From NCBI GenBank assembly GCA_947471745.1, contig CANJKZ010000171.1, forward strand, positions 160,215-224,214: DNA of 64,000 nucleotides, in the 5' to 3' direction. Within the stretch, counting starts at the first letter, position 1; every line of letters starts with the position of its first letter. Position numbers and translations under genes: made by a program. A model generated the notes under the pieces. That model was given only the letters and a program-made list of their open reading frames with translations. It was not told the DNA's origin and made no database searches. Origin of the DNA: Closterium sp. Naga37s-1 (lineage: Eukaryota; Streptophyta; Zygnematophyceae; Desmidiales; Closteriaceae). Of the stretch, positions 18,661-30,330 are shown one piece after another.

Positions 18661-19894
18661 GCGCCAATCAAACCGACCGTCCTCGGACCATCGGTCTGCT
18701 CCTCGCCAACCTCCTCAGACCGACACGCAAAGACCTCCGTACAGCAACAATGTTCGTCATGTTATCGGTAACATGGCGATGCACGTACATCGCTGAAGAC
18801 GGCGCACAAACAAGCGACACAACCACTCATTCTCTCCTCCCCCACCTGGACACGAAGTTCAACGCAACTCCTACAACAACCCTTTCACACAAGACGGGGA
18901 GTTCGTCTCTGACGAGCACAAACAGGATTGGGACATACCAATCCCTCTGCTTGAGTCACCACCGCATGACGAAGACTTCATCAACTCACCCGTCATTCAT
19001 AACTACTTCTACGGAAAATACATCCACACCAGGCCCGTCGACAACTACCGCCACACTGGTGACAAGAGAATTCCCTTCCGAAACACCCCAAATCTCGCTC
19101 TCTCTGCACAAAACAGAACCGACGCCAACAATCAGCAACTCGAAGCAAGAGCGTGCGGCATCGTCGTCCACAAGGCGCACGACAGCAACATGCATATCAC
19201 ACTCAACGACGTGCTCATTATACGGGACCTGAATTACAACCTTCTCTCCTACGAGCAACTCGTTCAGAGCGGTGTGCTCATGACAACGGATCCTGAGAAC
19301 AGGTGCATTCTCATGCACTGGAAAGATTGCAGCCTCCTTAACTCCAAACCACGCTACATCGGCAAGGCGCCCCCAGACAATGGCGTCTACATCCTCGACT
19401 TCGACATCCCAGATTGTCGCGCAGACTCTAGAGATCTCATCGACCTCCAGCCCCAGCATAACGTAGGGCCACAGGGCCCTGTGCACTACGCCCCTGGGTC
19501 AAGCATCACGCTCACCCCAAGGAAATTAATCTTCATGCGCCTGGACCTGACGGTGTCCGCCGCAACTGCCACACACCAACTGCTTGTACCACGACCAAGG
19601 AAGAGAACAAAGATAAAGGAAAGGCGCCGGTGGACGAGAAGGGCAAAGCACCAGCTGAAAGGGGAGAAGCGCAAAGCAGCAGCCGAGGAGAAAGGGAAAG
19701 CAAAAATCGAGGAAGAAGACAAGGCGCCCCTGGATATCATTGAAGAAGCGGAGTGGCAGACCCCCCACCCCACAGGCATGAGAGACGTAGCTGAACTCAC
19801 TGCAGCACTCACCATCTTCCAACCCTGTACAACACGCGGCGACCCCACTGTACACGATCGACTTCACCTCCTCGCACGTTACACAGGACCTAGT
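18660..19894 (+). pseudogene. copia B Gag tail, protease region
   Basis: The recognisable part is 19190-19480: MHITLNDVLIIRDLNYNLLS and YEQLVQSGVLMTTDPENRC, the segment between protease and GAG-pre-integrase in copia polyproteins. A clear DSGAS/DTGAS protease motif was not found. A Lys/Glu-rich stretch (19600-19760) precedes the B' insertion site. Confidence 0.5.
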
Positions 19895-20373
19895 TGTCAA
19901 AGATAGAACTGGAAGAATGAATGACTAGAATGAGCAAGTACAAGGGTAGATATAGCAAACCTAACCCTAGCACTAACCAAGGTGCACACCACCTAGACTA
20001 AACAATACAAACTATAAAGGTTATAGTTTGACACACCCCCATACTCTAGGTGGCGACAGACCTGTGGAAAGCAAAACATATCTCAGGGTGGATCACGAAG
20101 TCACCACACAGTCTGCAAACAACCAAGGGTCACAGGACCAGTTCACAAGAATAAAGCAACTCTTGGGGTGGATCTCAAGATCACCACACAGTCCGAGAAC
20201 AAGTAAGGGGCCACAAGGCCAGTCCACATGCAAGGATATAGCAGATATAAGAGATGCAAGAGTACAAGACATGCATGACAATCATCTCTACCGAAGAAAA
20301 GGGCCACAAGGCCTGTCCACAAGCAGAGATAGAAGGTATATAGTGAGATGCAAGAGTACAAGACAAATAATCT

Positions 20374-22550
20374 CTACGCAAGCAAGTGAGGGCCAATAGA
20401 CACAAGGCCAAGCTGGGTGCAGAAACGCGGGTGGTCACAAGGCGGCAACACCTTGGTGAAGATATCTGCAGTGTTGGCCTCAGAGACCACACGTCGTACG
20501 AGTGCCTGGCCACGCTGTTGAAACTCTCGTAGAAGGAAGTAACGAAGCTGGATGTACTTTGCCTTCCCAACCAGTCGGGGCTCCTCGCACAACAGGATAG
20601 CAGACCTGTTGTCGGCGAACAAGACTGGGGGAGAGCGAGGCCGCTCACCAAGGTTGGTGAGGAGGAAAGACAGCCAGCAAAGCTCCTGGGCGGCCATGGC
20701 CGCAGCGTACACCTCTGCCTCACAGCCGGAACTAGAGACGAACGACGCCCGAGTCGACCTCCACAAAACAGCTCCGGTCCCAAGGCTGAAGCAGTAACCC
20801 TGTGTAGACCGCAGCGACTCTGCGTCGTCGGCCCACGACGAGTCCGAGTAACCTATAAGTGTAACTGGCTGCTTCCCTCCAAGGACAAGTCCCATGCCTG
20901 ATGTACTCGCCACATACTTTGCCACCCTCTTAGCCGCGTACCAGTGGGAAGGTCGGTGTCTCCCAGGCGCAACAAAGCGCGCAAGGACGCTAAGAGGGTA
21001 AGCTAGGTCTGGGCGAGTACAGGTCATCAGGTACATGAGACAACCCACCAGCTCAGGATATGGACCGCTGGACTCAAATGGCTCGTCCAAAGGTGGAGCC
21101 GTGAGCCCATGGTCCACAGCAAGAGGGGTGGGCTGTACCTTGGAGAACGGGAAGCGAAACCGCGTCAGGATCTGCTCGACCATATGCGACTGCGTCAGCG
21201 TAATGGTGCGAGATGCCTTGTCCCTGGTGATCTGTAGGCCAATGTAGCGCTGCAGCTCATGAAGGTCAGTGCAAGTGTGTCTCCTCTGCAGTTCCTCCTT
21301 CACGAAGGCCAGTGCGCGCTGGTCGGGAGTGGCGAAGACCAGGTTGTCAACGTAGACCAGAACAAAGAAGGGGGCCGATCCACGGCGGACGAACAGCGAC
21401 AGGTCGGCAGACGACAGAAAGAAGCCAAGCGCTGCAAGAGTCGTACGTAGCGTGTCGTGCCACTCGTGGGGAGCCTAACGCAGGCGGTAGACCGGTTGAC
21501 GCAGCTGCCACTGGGTCCCAGGAGGGAAAGTGCCAGTGAAGCCAGGCGGACGACGCAGCCAGATCTGCTCGTGCAGGCTCCCCTGAAGGAATGCAGTGGA
21601 GAAGTCCAAGGAGTGCCACTCGTAGTCGCGCTGTGCTGCAATATTCAACAACACCCGAAGAGTGGTCATCTTCGGGGTGGGAGCGAAGGTCTGGAAGAAG
21701 TCTACCCCCTCTCGCTGACTGAAGCCTCTCGCCACGTAGCGCGCCTTGAAAACCGGTGGTGCTCCAGGCAGCCGCTCACCTTGTAGAGCCACATGCCACT
21801 GACAACGTTCGCCCCAGGTGGCGGGACGGCGTCGATGTAGGTGTTTGTGGACCTACAAGATGCCATCTCTGCCTTCTTAGCTGCTATCGAGTACGAAGCC
21901 CAGGGTCCCGAGACTGCCTCAGCGTGAGTGCGAGGGATCGGGATGTCAAGGGCACCTGGATCCCCCTCAGGGGCAAGCAGCATGGTGCAGAGATGAGGAA
22001 CAGCGGCCGCAAGGAAACCAAGCTCGAACTGCCTGTCCTCCAAGACCTCTAAGGGAAAAGCAGGAGCACCCCCAGAGGACGAAGAACGAGCAGTGCCACT
22101 CACCAGGTGAGCGGCGTAGTCAAGGTGGTGGGAAGAGGCAAAGGCACTGACAGTAGTGACAAGGGCCGAGACAGGCAGCGGAGGGGCAGTCGGGTGAGTG
22201 ACCAATGCGGACAGAACACGGGAGACGACAGTGCGAGAGGCACGGAGGTAGTCGGACAACGGGTCATGAAACACAGTGAGGGGCGACTCAGGAGGTTGTG
22301 GAAGGACAGGAGGAGGTTTAACACGAGAGCGAAGAACAAGGTGAAACGGGCCGTCGGCACGGTAAAAGGGACCGGCGAGGCTCTTGGGACACAGCACGAC
22401 TGAGGGGAGAACGACAAGTCCACTGGGACGAGGAAAGGGACGTGACGAGGAGGGGATGGTAGGGGACCACGAACAAAGCGTGCAGGTGCTGGGTCGGGCA
22501 GGTCTCTTAGTCGCTGATGCTCCGCCTCCTCTGGTGACTGCCGCTGCCAC
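20374..22550 (-). pseudogene. copia B' linker end, RT and RNase H
   Basis: Three frames. 21702-22550 covers the linker end and RT start (ASCRSTNTYIDAVPPPGANV, VVSGMWLYKV). 21475-21792 and 21300-21641 cover RT fingers and palm (FKARYVARGFSQREGVDFFQ, STAFLQGSLHEQIWLRRPPG), with a TAG replacing Gln in YRLR-APHEW near 21475. 20374-21303 (309 residues) covers the RT connection and complete RNase H (SDSSWADDAESLRSTQGYCF, CEAEVYAAAMAAQEL, LFADNRSAILL, NTADIFTKVLPPCDHPRF). Confidence 0.8.
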
Positions 22551-23600
22551 ACCTGCACCCGTTGCTTCTCTTATGGCTCCTCCTCTGCTCTCTCCCGCTG
22601 TGGCTGCAACAACACCTGCTGCGACGGCCGAGACTCCTGCTCTACCCTCTCCTGCTGCGGCCGCAACTGCACCTGCTGCTGCGACCGGGACTCCTGCTGT
22701 GGCTGCAACTGCACCTGCTGCGGCAGTCGTGACTCTTCCGCTACTCTCTCCTGACGCTCCGACTGAGACTGGTGCTGCTGCTGCTGCTGATGCTGCCGTG
22801 ACTCCTCTACTCTCTCTTGGTGCGGCTGTAACTCCTCCTCTACTCTCTCCTGACGCTCCGACTGAGACTGCTGCTGCTGCTGCTATCGTAACACCTCCTC
22901 TACTCTCTCCTGGTGCTGCTGTGACTCCTCCTCCACTCTCTCCTGACGCTCCGACTGAGACTGTTGTTGCTGCTGCTGCCGTGCCCTCTCAGACCGCTCC
23001 CGCTCCTCCCTCTCCAACCTGTCTAAACGTTGCACACGGGTCAGGAAATGTACAGTGTGTGGTGTAGGCGTCGCAGTGCCCGTGTCTCCGGCTCCATCAC
23101 CCCCAGAACCAGAACCTCCACCGACAACACCACCAGGGACTCCAATGCCTCTGACAGGAACACCCCCAGGCTCTGCAGCGACTGACTACAGAGGCGAACG
23201 AGGAGGGAACTGCAGAACAGACGGGAAGCCAGGGGGTCAGGCAGGGCGAGGCCGCTGACTCAAGACTGTCCTCCTCAGGAGTGGTCTCCACTCTCACACC
23301 ACCTGCACCCCCAGAGTCAGCACCACGGGCTCCAGTAGCCCCGGTACCCACACCCTCCGCAGCTGCACATCCCGCACCCCCAAACACGACAGGAACTGGA
23401 CGCTGCAGGGGAGAGGACCGCGGAGTGTCGTGCGACACACCTGACGGGGCAGGACGCGAAGGTGGGGGGGCTACCGGGGCGACATGGGGGGGCTGAAGGG
23501 TGAGGAACAGCGGGGGGGAAAAGACCTCAGTACCTCGGTGGGGGCGACTCCTGTAGTAACAGACAGACTCGTCGAACGTGACGTCCTGAGAAGCGAAGAA
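22550..23600 (-). pseudogene. copia B' integrase-RT linker (Gln/Glu- and Ala/Pro-type repeats)
   Basis: On the coding (minus) strand this is repeat-rich linker. Imperfect repeats of about 75-80 bp containing GACGCTCCGACTGAGACTG appear at least three times on the plus strand at 22750-22990. The right edge (23555-23595) carries the minus-strand end-of-integrase motif. A long plus-strand Ala/Pro-rich open frame (22384-23067) is antisense to this and is treated as a shadow. Confidence 0.55.
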
Positions 23601-23639
23601 CTCGTAGGTGAAGATGTCGGGGTACTGTAGAATCAGCTC

Positions 23640-24600
23640 CGGACGTGCAGTGGGGAACAGTCTAGTGTGGTGGGGAGCAGTTTAGTGCGGTGGGGAGCGG
23701 TCTATTGCGGTGGGGAGCGGTCTAGTGCAGTGGAAGGCACGGGCAGAACTTGGCGAAGGCACGGGCGGCTGCTACATGCGTTAGCTGCTGTTGCTGGCTT
23801 GGCTGCTGTTGCTGGTGCTAGCTGCTGTTGCTGGCGCTAGTGACTGCTGCTAGCGTTAGCTGCTGTTGCTGGCACTAGCGACTGCTGCTGGCGCTAGCTG
23901 CTGCTTGAGCTGGCGTGGGGCGGCGCGCTGCAGCCGCTGCTGATCGTGCTAGCGCGCGATGGCCGACGGGCGCGAGTGGCTAGGGCGAGGGTCGGGCGAT
24001 CTCGGGCGAGAGTGAGACGGTGGGTGACGGGCGACGGGCGCTACGGGCGATGGGCGCTATGGGCGACAGGCGCAAAGGGGGAAGGCGTACGATGGGACGC
24101 ACGTAAGGGCCCGTGGGGGGCCCTGCTACGGGACGAACGAGAGCGCCCGCTAGGGCCGCACTAAGGACGAACGGAAGCACCCGCAGGGGCCGTGCTAATG
24201 ACGAACGGGAGCGCCCGCGGGGGGGGGCACGCTAAGGACGAACGGAAGCGCCCGCAAGGGCCGCGCTAAGGACGAAAGGGAGCGCCCGCGGGGGGGGGGG
24301 CGGGGGGGGGTGGGGGGCGGGGGGGTGGGCGCTAAGGGACGAACTAAGGCCCATGGGGGGCGCGCTATGGGACGGACGAAGGGTCGGTGGGGGGCCGCGC
24401 TGCGGGAAAAACTAAGGCCCGCGGGGGGGCGCGGGACCTGCCAAGGGCGCTACGGGCAACGGGCGGCGAACGGACAGCGAACGGACGACGGACAGGCGGC
24501 TAACGGGCGGCTACCGAGCGGCTAGCATGTGAAACCCTAAATCAAGCGAACCAACGGGCGACGAGCGCGCTACGGGCGGCTATCGAGTAACGAACGGGGC
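23640..24600. repeat. repeat-rich leader of copia B'
   Basis: Contains GGTGGGGAGCGGTCTA units (23650-23730), GCTGCTGTTGCTGGCGCTAG units (23790-23910), GACGAACGGAAGCGCCCGC units of about 40-55 bp (24120-24280) and a run of almost pure G with scattered C/T (24288-24330). It lies between the primer site and the coding remnant. Confidence 0.75.
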
Positions 24601-24787
24601 GTGCGGAGGTGGGCCCATGGGAACGAACTAAGCTCTGATACCATGTCAAAGATAGAACTGGAAGAATGAATGACTAGAATGAGCAAGTACAAGGGTAGAT
24701 ATAGCAAACCTAAGCCTAGCACTAACCAAGGTGCACACCACCTAGACTAAACAATATAAAATATAACTGTTATAGTTTGACACTAGT

Positions 24788-26836
24788 GCCTATGACGACA
24801 ACAACAACCCTCTACCTTTGCACTGGGAAACGTATCATGTCACTCGCCCTTGGTCTCGTCGTGACATGACATTTGAGGAGCTCCAGAAGTTGGAGGAAGA
24901 GGAGAATCGCCACCGAGCAACCCAAGAGGCAGACGAAGCGGCTGAATGCGCAAAAACAGGATGGGGACAGGGCACCGAAAGAACCGCATGGGGAAGCAGC
25001 AGTACAGTGGCAGCAGCTGGAGCATGAGGAGCACCGGCAACAGAAGAAGAGGAACCAATAGAGGAATTTCTGGTAAGAATGGAGAAGGAAGCCGAAGAGG
25101 AACGAGCAGCACAAGAGCCTTATGGACCACCAATCCCTATCGGCCTCCCCCCACCAGCCTCTCCCTCCTCCTCCTCACCATGGTCCTACACTATTCTTCC
25201 CTCTCCTACCGAGAACATCTTCAACTGAGGCGCCGTTCTGCCTTACAGCCGCTACCCTCACAGCCCACTGCCCCTGGAATCTACCCCCATCGGCCCCTTC
25301 GATCCCAATCATTTCCCTGTACCAGGCCCCTCTACTATCCGCGGATCACCACCGCATCACGTTTCACGCCCCCACCTGACAGATGGAATAGCAGACACTG
25401 ACGGCTCAACAGCCCCACTTGCAGCTGCTACCACAGTCACACAGCCACAACTGCCCGCGAACTCATCCTTGCCTTTGGACTGTCCATCTCACCTCAGCCG
25501 ATCCCACAGCCTGCACAACCCAATCTCACTGAACTCCTAGCCTTCTTCACACGATTACCCGTATTGCGTGCACCTCCTGATCTCTGGCCCAAGCGTCTTG
25601 GTCACCCCTCTCAGGAAGTACTCAACAACTGCATTTGCGCTAAATTCTACCTTCCTGAGACACCCTTTCTCCCTAGTGGTTCCCCTGTCACTGTTGACAA
25701 CAACCGCAATACCGCCTGCACCATCTGCCCTACAGCAGCGCTCAACCACATGCCCTTCAAGCTCCTCGAGCCCAGCACGAATCGTTACGCAAAACTCGAA
25801 AAGGTGTACAGTGACTTCCTCGTCCTCACACAGACATGCATCAACGGCGAGGAGTACACTCTTACCTTCGTGGATGCCCACTCTTGCTTTGTTTGGGTAG
25901 CAAACGTGACACACAAGAGCAAGGCGTGCGAGGCCTTCAAAGTGTGGCAGACGGTAATCCGGAGAAGCAATCCGGTTGCACCCTCAAACTCTGGCAGACG
26001 GACTACGCAGCCAAATTCAAGAGCAACAAGTTCGAGGACTACATGAAGAAAAAGGAGATCATTCACAAACTTTCTCTCCCCTACGCTCACCCTCAGCAAG
26101 GCGTCACCAACTGCACCTTGATGACGTCGAGCGACGTTGACGCGAAGTATTGGCCCTATACCATGCATCGCGCTGTCCGTCTTCACAACCTGCTCAGCAC
26201 CACCGCCAGCACTGATCACCTGTCACCGCACCTTAGATTCACAGGCGAGAAAGGCGACATCTCCATGCTCCGCGTCTGGGAATGCATGGTACAGTATCGG
26301 CCCGCAACCGCAAACACGGGGAAGTTCGACCGTCGCGCACGTTGGGGCGTGCACCTGGGCATCAGCTTCGAGCACCACGCCTGGACCATCCTCGACCACG
26401 ACGCGTTACGGGTGGTCACGGCATGCGACGTAATCTTCTACAAGGACCTCAACATCCTGAAATTTCAGTGCGACCGTCACGCAGATCGTACCCGATTAGA
26501 AAATTACGTGGCCAACTACGATCGCCCACCCCGCAGCTTCACCACCCCCACCGACGAAGCCAAAGTTGCAATCGCGGACCAGTACCCTACGGACCCCTAT
26601 CCCGGCCCCCGTCTTTGGAACGCTGAAGATGAGGACGAGGGCAGCGCTCCGCTCGACTCCTCGCGCGACTCTCTCCTCAGCCCCACCCCGTCCAACGGAA
26701 ATCACTCCGACGACGATGTTGTGCAGATCACCAGCAAGCAGCAGCACAACCCCGACATTTTCGGTCTGTGGCTTCTCGACCTCCACACCGCTGTTTCCCA
26801 CCCACCGACAGCAGTTGAACCCAAAACCCCACGCTA
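24788..26836 (+). pseudogene. copia B integrase (second part of pol)
   Basis: After a low-complexity acidic/Pro-rich stretch (24840-25560), the GAG-pre-integrase motif LWPKRLGHPSQEVLNN and a Cys pair (TACTICPTA) appear in 25564-26046. The integrase core is recognisable (KVYSDFLVLTQTCINGEEYT, VDAHSCFVWVANVTHKSKA). It continues in a second frame to 26836 (YAHPQQGVTNCTLMTSSDVD, RAVRLHNLLSTTASTDHLSP, WGVHLGISFEHHAWTILD), ending at a TAG. The third catalytic position, normally PQQNG-x-x-E, reads PQQGVTNCT, so the Glu is lost. Confidence 0.7.
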
Positions 26837-27760
26837 GGCCCTCACCGGTCCACACAGCAAGGAGTGGCGTGCAGCCATGGATGCCGAAGTCGCCGCACTC
26901 GAAGCTCGCGAGACTTGGGTCCTTGCCGATCGCGCTGCCTTGAAGGGGAGGCACGTCCTCTCGGGAAAATGGGTGTTTCGCGTCAAAACCGTTGCTGACG
27001 GGACTATCGAACGGTTCAAAGCTCGCTGGGTTGTCCGCAGATTCGACCAACGCCACGTCATTGACTTTGATCAAACGTTCGCTCCTGTCAGTCGTCACAC
27101 CTCTGTCCGCATCCTCCTTGCCATCGCCGCCGCAAAGCACGCCAGATCGACGTCAAGAACGAATTTCTGTACGCACCAGTCAACGCCATCATCTTCGTCG
27201 AGAAGCCTCACACCTACGGCGATGAAGACAATCGCGTCTGCCAGCTCAAGAAATCTCTCTACGGCATCAAGCAAGCACCGCGACTCTGGCAGCAGCACCT
27301 TCACCAAATCCTCATAGACATTGGCTTTGCCCAGCTTCCACATGATCCTGGCATGTATCGCCTTCACTTTCGTAGCGACTACATCCTCCTCATGGCGTAT
27401 GTGGACGATCTTCTCGCCGGCACCAGCAACGACCTCCTCGACCAATTCGAGCGGAACCTCAGCAACAGGGTCAAAATCACAAGAACCCCCTATGTCAAGC
27501 AGTTTCTGGGATGGAACATCTCCTACGCAGCTGACGCAATTCACCTTTCCGGTGCCAAGTACGCTGACACTTTGTCAGCCAAATTCAACATCAAGCCGGC
27601 GAACCTCTCCACCCCTTACCGCACCCCGGCTACACCTCACAACCCCAACACCACCCCACTCAACCCGTCTGTACATCAGCTGTACCAGCAGCAGCTTGGC
27701 TGCCTCCTCTTTGCTGCGATAACCTGCAGGCCCAGCCTATCCTATATTTCAAGCTAGCTC
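26837..27760 (+). pseudogene. copia B reverse transcriptase
   Basis: Frame 26877-27317 starts MDAEVAALEARETWVLADRA and covers the RT fingers (LSGKWVFRVKTVADGTIERF, DFDQTFAPVSRHTSVRILLA). A frameshift near 27145 moves the continuation to another frame (YGIKQAPRLWQQHLHQIL). 27353-27757 has the catalytic motif MAYVDDLLAGTSND and the connection (YVKQFLGWNISYAADAIHLS, YQQQLGCLLFAAITCRPSL). The YVDD pair is intact but the frame is broken. Confidence 0.8.
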
Positions 27761-28370
27761 GCTCAGTACGCTAAGCGACCTGAAGGGGAGAATATGATGG
27801 ATTTACAGTGCGCGCGCTCAGTATTTCATCTCCACGCCGCACATCGTCCTTACCTACTCCACCCTCACGGCCCGCTCGTTTAGCCTCGTTGGCTACGTGG
27901 AGGCCGATCACGCCGCCGATCCTGCGAATCCACGATCCCGAACCGAATTTCTCTTCCATCTCGAGCCCACCGGAACAATTTCCTGGAACTCGCAGAAGCA
28001 GGAAATGGTGGCGCTTTCCTCCGCTGAAGCCGAATTTATCGCCGCCATGTCAGTCGTTCGTGAGGGATTCTACCTCCAGGAGCTCCTCCAGGAGGTAAAT
28101 ATTGCTACGTTTGCGAACTTCAAACTTCACTGCGACAACCAGAGCGCGATCAGGATCGTGAACAAACCCGGCGCCGTCAACCGCACCAAGCACATCGCTC
28201 GCCGCTAATTCTTTGTCGAAGACGAAGTTGACAAGGGCAAAGTCAACTTGACTTACTGTCCCACCGGTGACATGGCAGCTGACTTTCTCACCAATAAGTT
28301 GCCGCGTCAGCAGTACCAGTACTGCGCGAACATTTGCGGTATAACCAAGCGCATCAAGACTTCGCTTCTA
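27761..28370 (+). pseudogene. copia B RNase H
   Basis: Frame 27897-28208 contains EADHAADPANPRSRTEFLFH, ISWNSQKQEMVALSSAEAEF and LHCDNQSAIRIVNKPGAVNR, ending TKHIARR at a TAA (28206-28208). Downstream, FFVEDEVDKGKVNLTYCPTG and MAADFLTNKLPRQQYQYC complete the C-terminus. Preceded by scrambled frames at 27770-27890. Confidence 0.75.
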
Positions 28371-28386
28371 CAGGAACGAAGGGGAG

Positions 28387-28833
28387 TGTTACGATATGAG
28401 ATTGTTGCATACCATTCATGTAGTAACGAAACCCTAACGCGAAGATGACTGCAGCAAGGACAAAGACCGAGCGACAAAGACAGTTTTCGAAGATGGTTAA
28501 AAGCAGAAAGAATTCGAAGTACAAGCGCGGGAAACGCATTCTAACAGTTACTGTGGCGCGTATTGTTACCGAACGCACAGTTGGCATTCCCGATGTAGGT
28601 TAGCCCTAAGGGGAATGTACCCCCTCATAGTACATGGTAAGCTAGGACCTTTAGCATTCTCCTATATTCCTATATAAACCCTTGTACCACATTGTAATAG
28701 TCACTTCTGTCGAGATTCAAATCTCCTTATACTGACAGAGTCCGTACCCGACCTCACTAAGCAATCGTCCGCCGCTACACCACTTTGCGATCAACCTGAG
28801 ACGATCCTACACTCGTCATTTCATATCGTAACA
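28387..28833 (+). repeat. 3' LTR of copia B
   Basis: A 447-bp LTR whose ends form a perfect 13-base inverted pair, TGTTACGATATGA and TCATATCGTAACA. It has a TATATAAA promoter-like motif (about 28671-28678). Preceded by the polypurine tract GAAGGGGAG. Confidence 0.85.
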
Positions 28834-28872
28834 CTACCGAATACGAAGTCGATGAGTCAGGCGAGTCGAAGC
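28834..28872 (+). repeat. left piece of a second copia B-type LTR, cut by copia C
   Basis: Together with 35884-36173 this forms a diverged relative of the copia B LTR. Shared blocks are a purine-rich AAAAGCAGAAAG/GCAGGCAGAAAC segment, GAATGTACCCC/GAATGCACCCC, GTACATGG, TATATAAAC and a terminal ATTGTAACA. The 5' terminus is not intact. Copia C lies inside it, with its GAAGC duplication at 28868-28872 and 35879-35883. Confidence 0.5.
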
Positions 28873-29008
28873 TGTCAAACATTATATGTTTATATTGTGT
28901 AGGCTACAGTGGGTTTAGCCTTAGGGGGTACAACTTTGTTAGGGTTTCCTACTTGTATCCCCCTCCTACCTAGTTTCATGCATTCTCGTTCTATTCTAGA
29001 TTTTAACA
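28873..29008 (+). repeat. 5' LTR of copia C
   Basis: 136 bp, TGTCAAACATT to TTTTAACA. Immediately followed by the primer-binding site. Confidence 0.95.
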
Positions 29009-29022
29009 TGGTATCACGAGCC
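29009..29022 (+). promoter_or_regulatory. primer-binding site of copia C
   Basis: TGGTATCACGAGCC: initiator-Met tRNA complement with one inserted C compared with TGGTATCAGAGCC. Confidence 0.8.
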
Positions 29023-29039
29023 TAGGTTGCTACCTAGGA

Positions 29040-30330
29040 CCGCTTTCTAGTATGGGCCCACTATTCCGCTAGAAGCGCCCTCGTGCGCCCTACCTTACGT
29101 GCGCCCTCGTGCGCCTTTCTCTGCTAGTGCGCCTTTGTGCGCCCTCGTGCGCCCTCGTGCGCCCTCGTGCGCCTTTCTCTGCTAGTGCGCCTTCGTGCGC
29201 CTTCGTGCGCCCTCGTGCGCCCTCGTGCGCCTTCGTGCGCCCTCGTGCGCCCTCGAGCCGCCCCTGCAGGTCCGTCAGGCCCCCGAGCCGCCTCTGCAGA
29301 CCCGTCAGGCCCCCCCCGAGCCGCCTCTGCAGGCCCGTCAGGCCCGAGAGCCGCCCCTGCAGACTCGTCAGGCCCGCGCGCAGCCTCTGCCCGACCGCGC
29401 GCCGCCCCTGCAGGCTCTCGCCGCCCGCCGCGTTGCCCTGCCCGCGGCGTCGCCGCCTGCCCGCGGCGTCGTCACCTGCCCGCGACGTAGCCCCTGCCCG
29501 CGGCGTCGTCGCCTGCCCGCGGCGTTGTCGCCTGCCTGTGGCGTCGTCGCCTGCCCGCGACGTAGCCCCTGCCCGCGACGTCGTCGCCTGCCCGCGGCGT
29601 CGTCGCCTGCCCGCGGCGTCGTCGCCTGCCCGCGGCGTCGTCACCTGCTCGCCGCGTCGCCCTGCCCGCGGCGTCGCCACCTGCTCGCGGCGTCGTCACC
29701 TGCTCGCCGCGTGGCCCTGCCCGCCGCGTCGCCCTGCTCGCGGCGTCGTCACCTGCTCGCCGCGTCGCCCTGCCCGCGGCGTCGTCACCTGCCCGCCGCG
29801 TCGCCCTGCCCGCGGCGTCGCCACCTGCCCGCCGCATCGCCCTGCTCGTCGCGTCGCCCTGACCTAATCCGCGCCTGGCCTCTGGAGCAGCCGCCCCTGC
29901 AGCAGCCGCCCCTGGCCACTGGAGCAGCCGCCACTGCAGGAGCCGCCCCTCGCCCCTGGAGCAGCCGCCCCTGCAGCAGCCGCCCCTGGCCCCTGGAGCA
30001 ACCACCGCTGCAGCAGCCGCCCCTGGCCCCTGGAGCAGCCGCCACTGCAGCAGCCGCCCCTGGCACCTGGAGCAGCTGCCGTCGCGGCCCGGCCTCGCCC
30101 TGCAGCAGCTGCCGCGGAGCTCCCTGCTGCGGCCCGGCCCCGCCCTGCAGTTGTAGCGGCCCCGCTGTCGCCACCGTCTTGCGCCTGCCGCGCCGACAAC
30201 TGGTGAGCATTGCCCTGCCAGCACTGCTACCGCTGCTACTGCTGCTACTGCCTTTTCCACTCCCACTGCTACTGCTCCTGCTGTTACTGCTGTTACTGCC
30301 GCTACTGCTGCTACTGCTGCTCCTGGCGTG
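29040..30330. repeat. GC-rich tandem leader of copia C
   Basis: Three successive repeat types: GTGCGCCCTC units (29085-29255), GCGTCGTCGCCTGCCCGCG units of about 19-21 bp (29450-29860), and GGAGCAGCCGCCCCTGCAGCA units (29880-30080). Long open frames on both strands (29109-29867, 29195-30361, 29472-30632 minus) are products of stop-free repeats, although the 29195 frame could in principle read through. Confidence 0.8.

Larger units (their letters stand above)
19895..24782 (-). mobile_element. copia B', internally deleted copia nested in copia B
   Basis: A 4888-bp minus-strand element with 5-bp duplications CTAGT (19890-19894 and 24783-24787). The 139-bp LTRs (19895-20033 and 24644-24782) differ at 5 positions. 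The primer site is TGGTATCAGAGCTTAG (reverse strand, 24628-24643). Between leader (23640-24600) and pol there is no Gag, protease or integrase core: sequence resumes near 23580 at the conserved DVTFDESV end of the integrase region, then linker, RT and RNase H. RT is further broken by frameshifts and stops. It could only have moved using proteins supplied by another element. Confidence 0.88.
17691..28833 (+). mobile_element. copia B, old 5'-truncated element with nested B'
   Basis: Plus-strand copia of a different lineage from A/C/E (long 447-bp LTR, lower GC, canonical zinc knuckle). It retains Gag, protease region, integrase, RT, RNase H, polypurine tract GAAGGGGAG (28378-28386) and 3' LTR (28387-28833). 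No 5' LTR is found; the left end abuts copia G near 17690. Copia B' (19895-24782 plus CTAGT duplication) interrupts it between protease and integrase. Many stops and frameshifts make it non-functional. Confidence 0.8.

Noticed and set aside
22384..23067. 227-residue plus-strand Ala/Pro-rich frame
   Set aside because: Antisense to the copia B' linker; repeats explain its openness.
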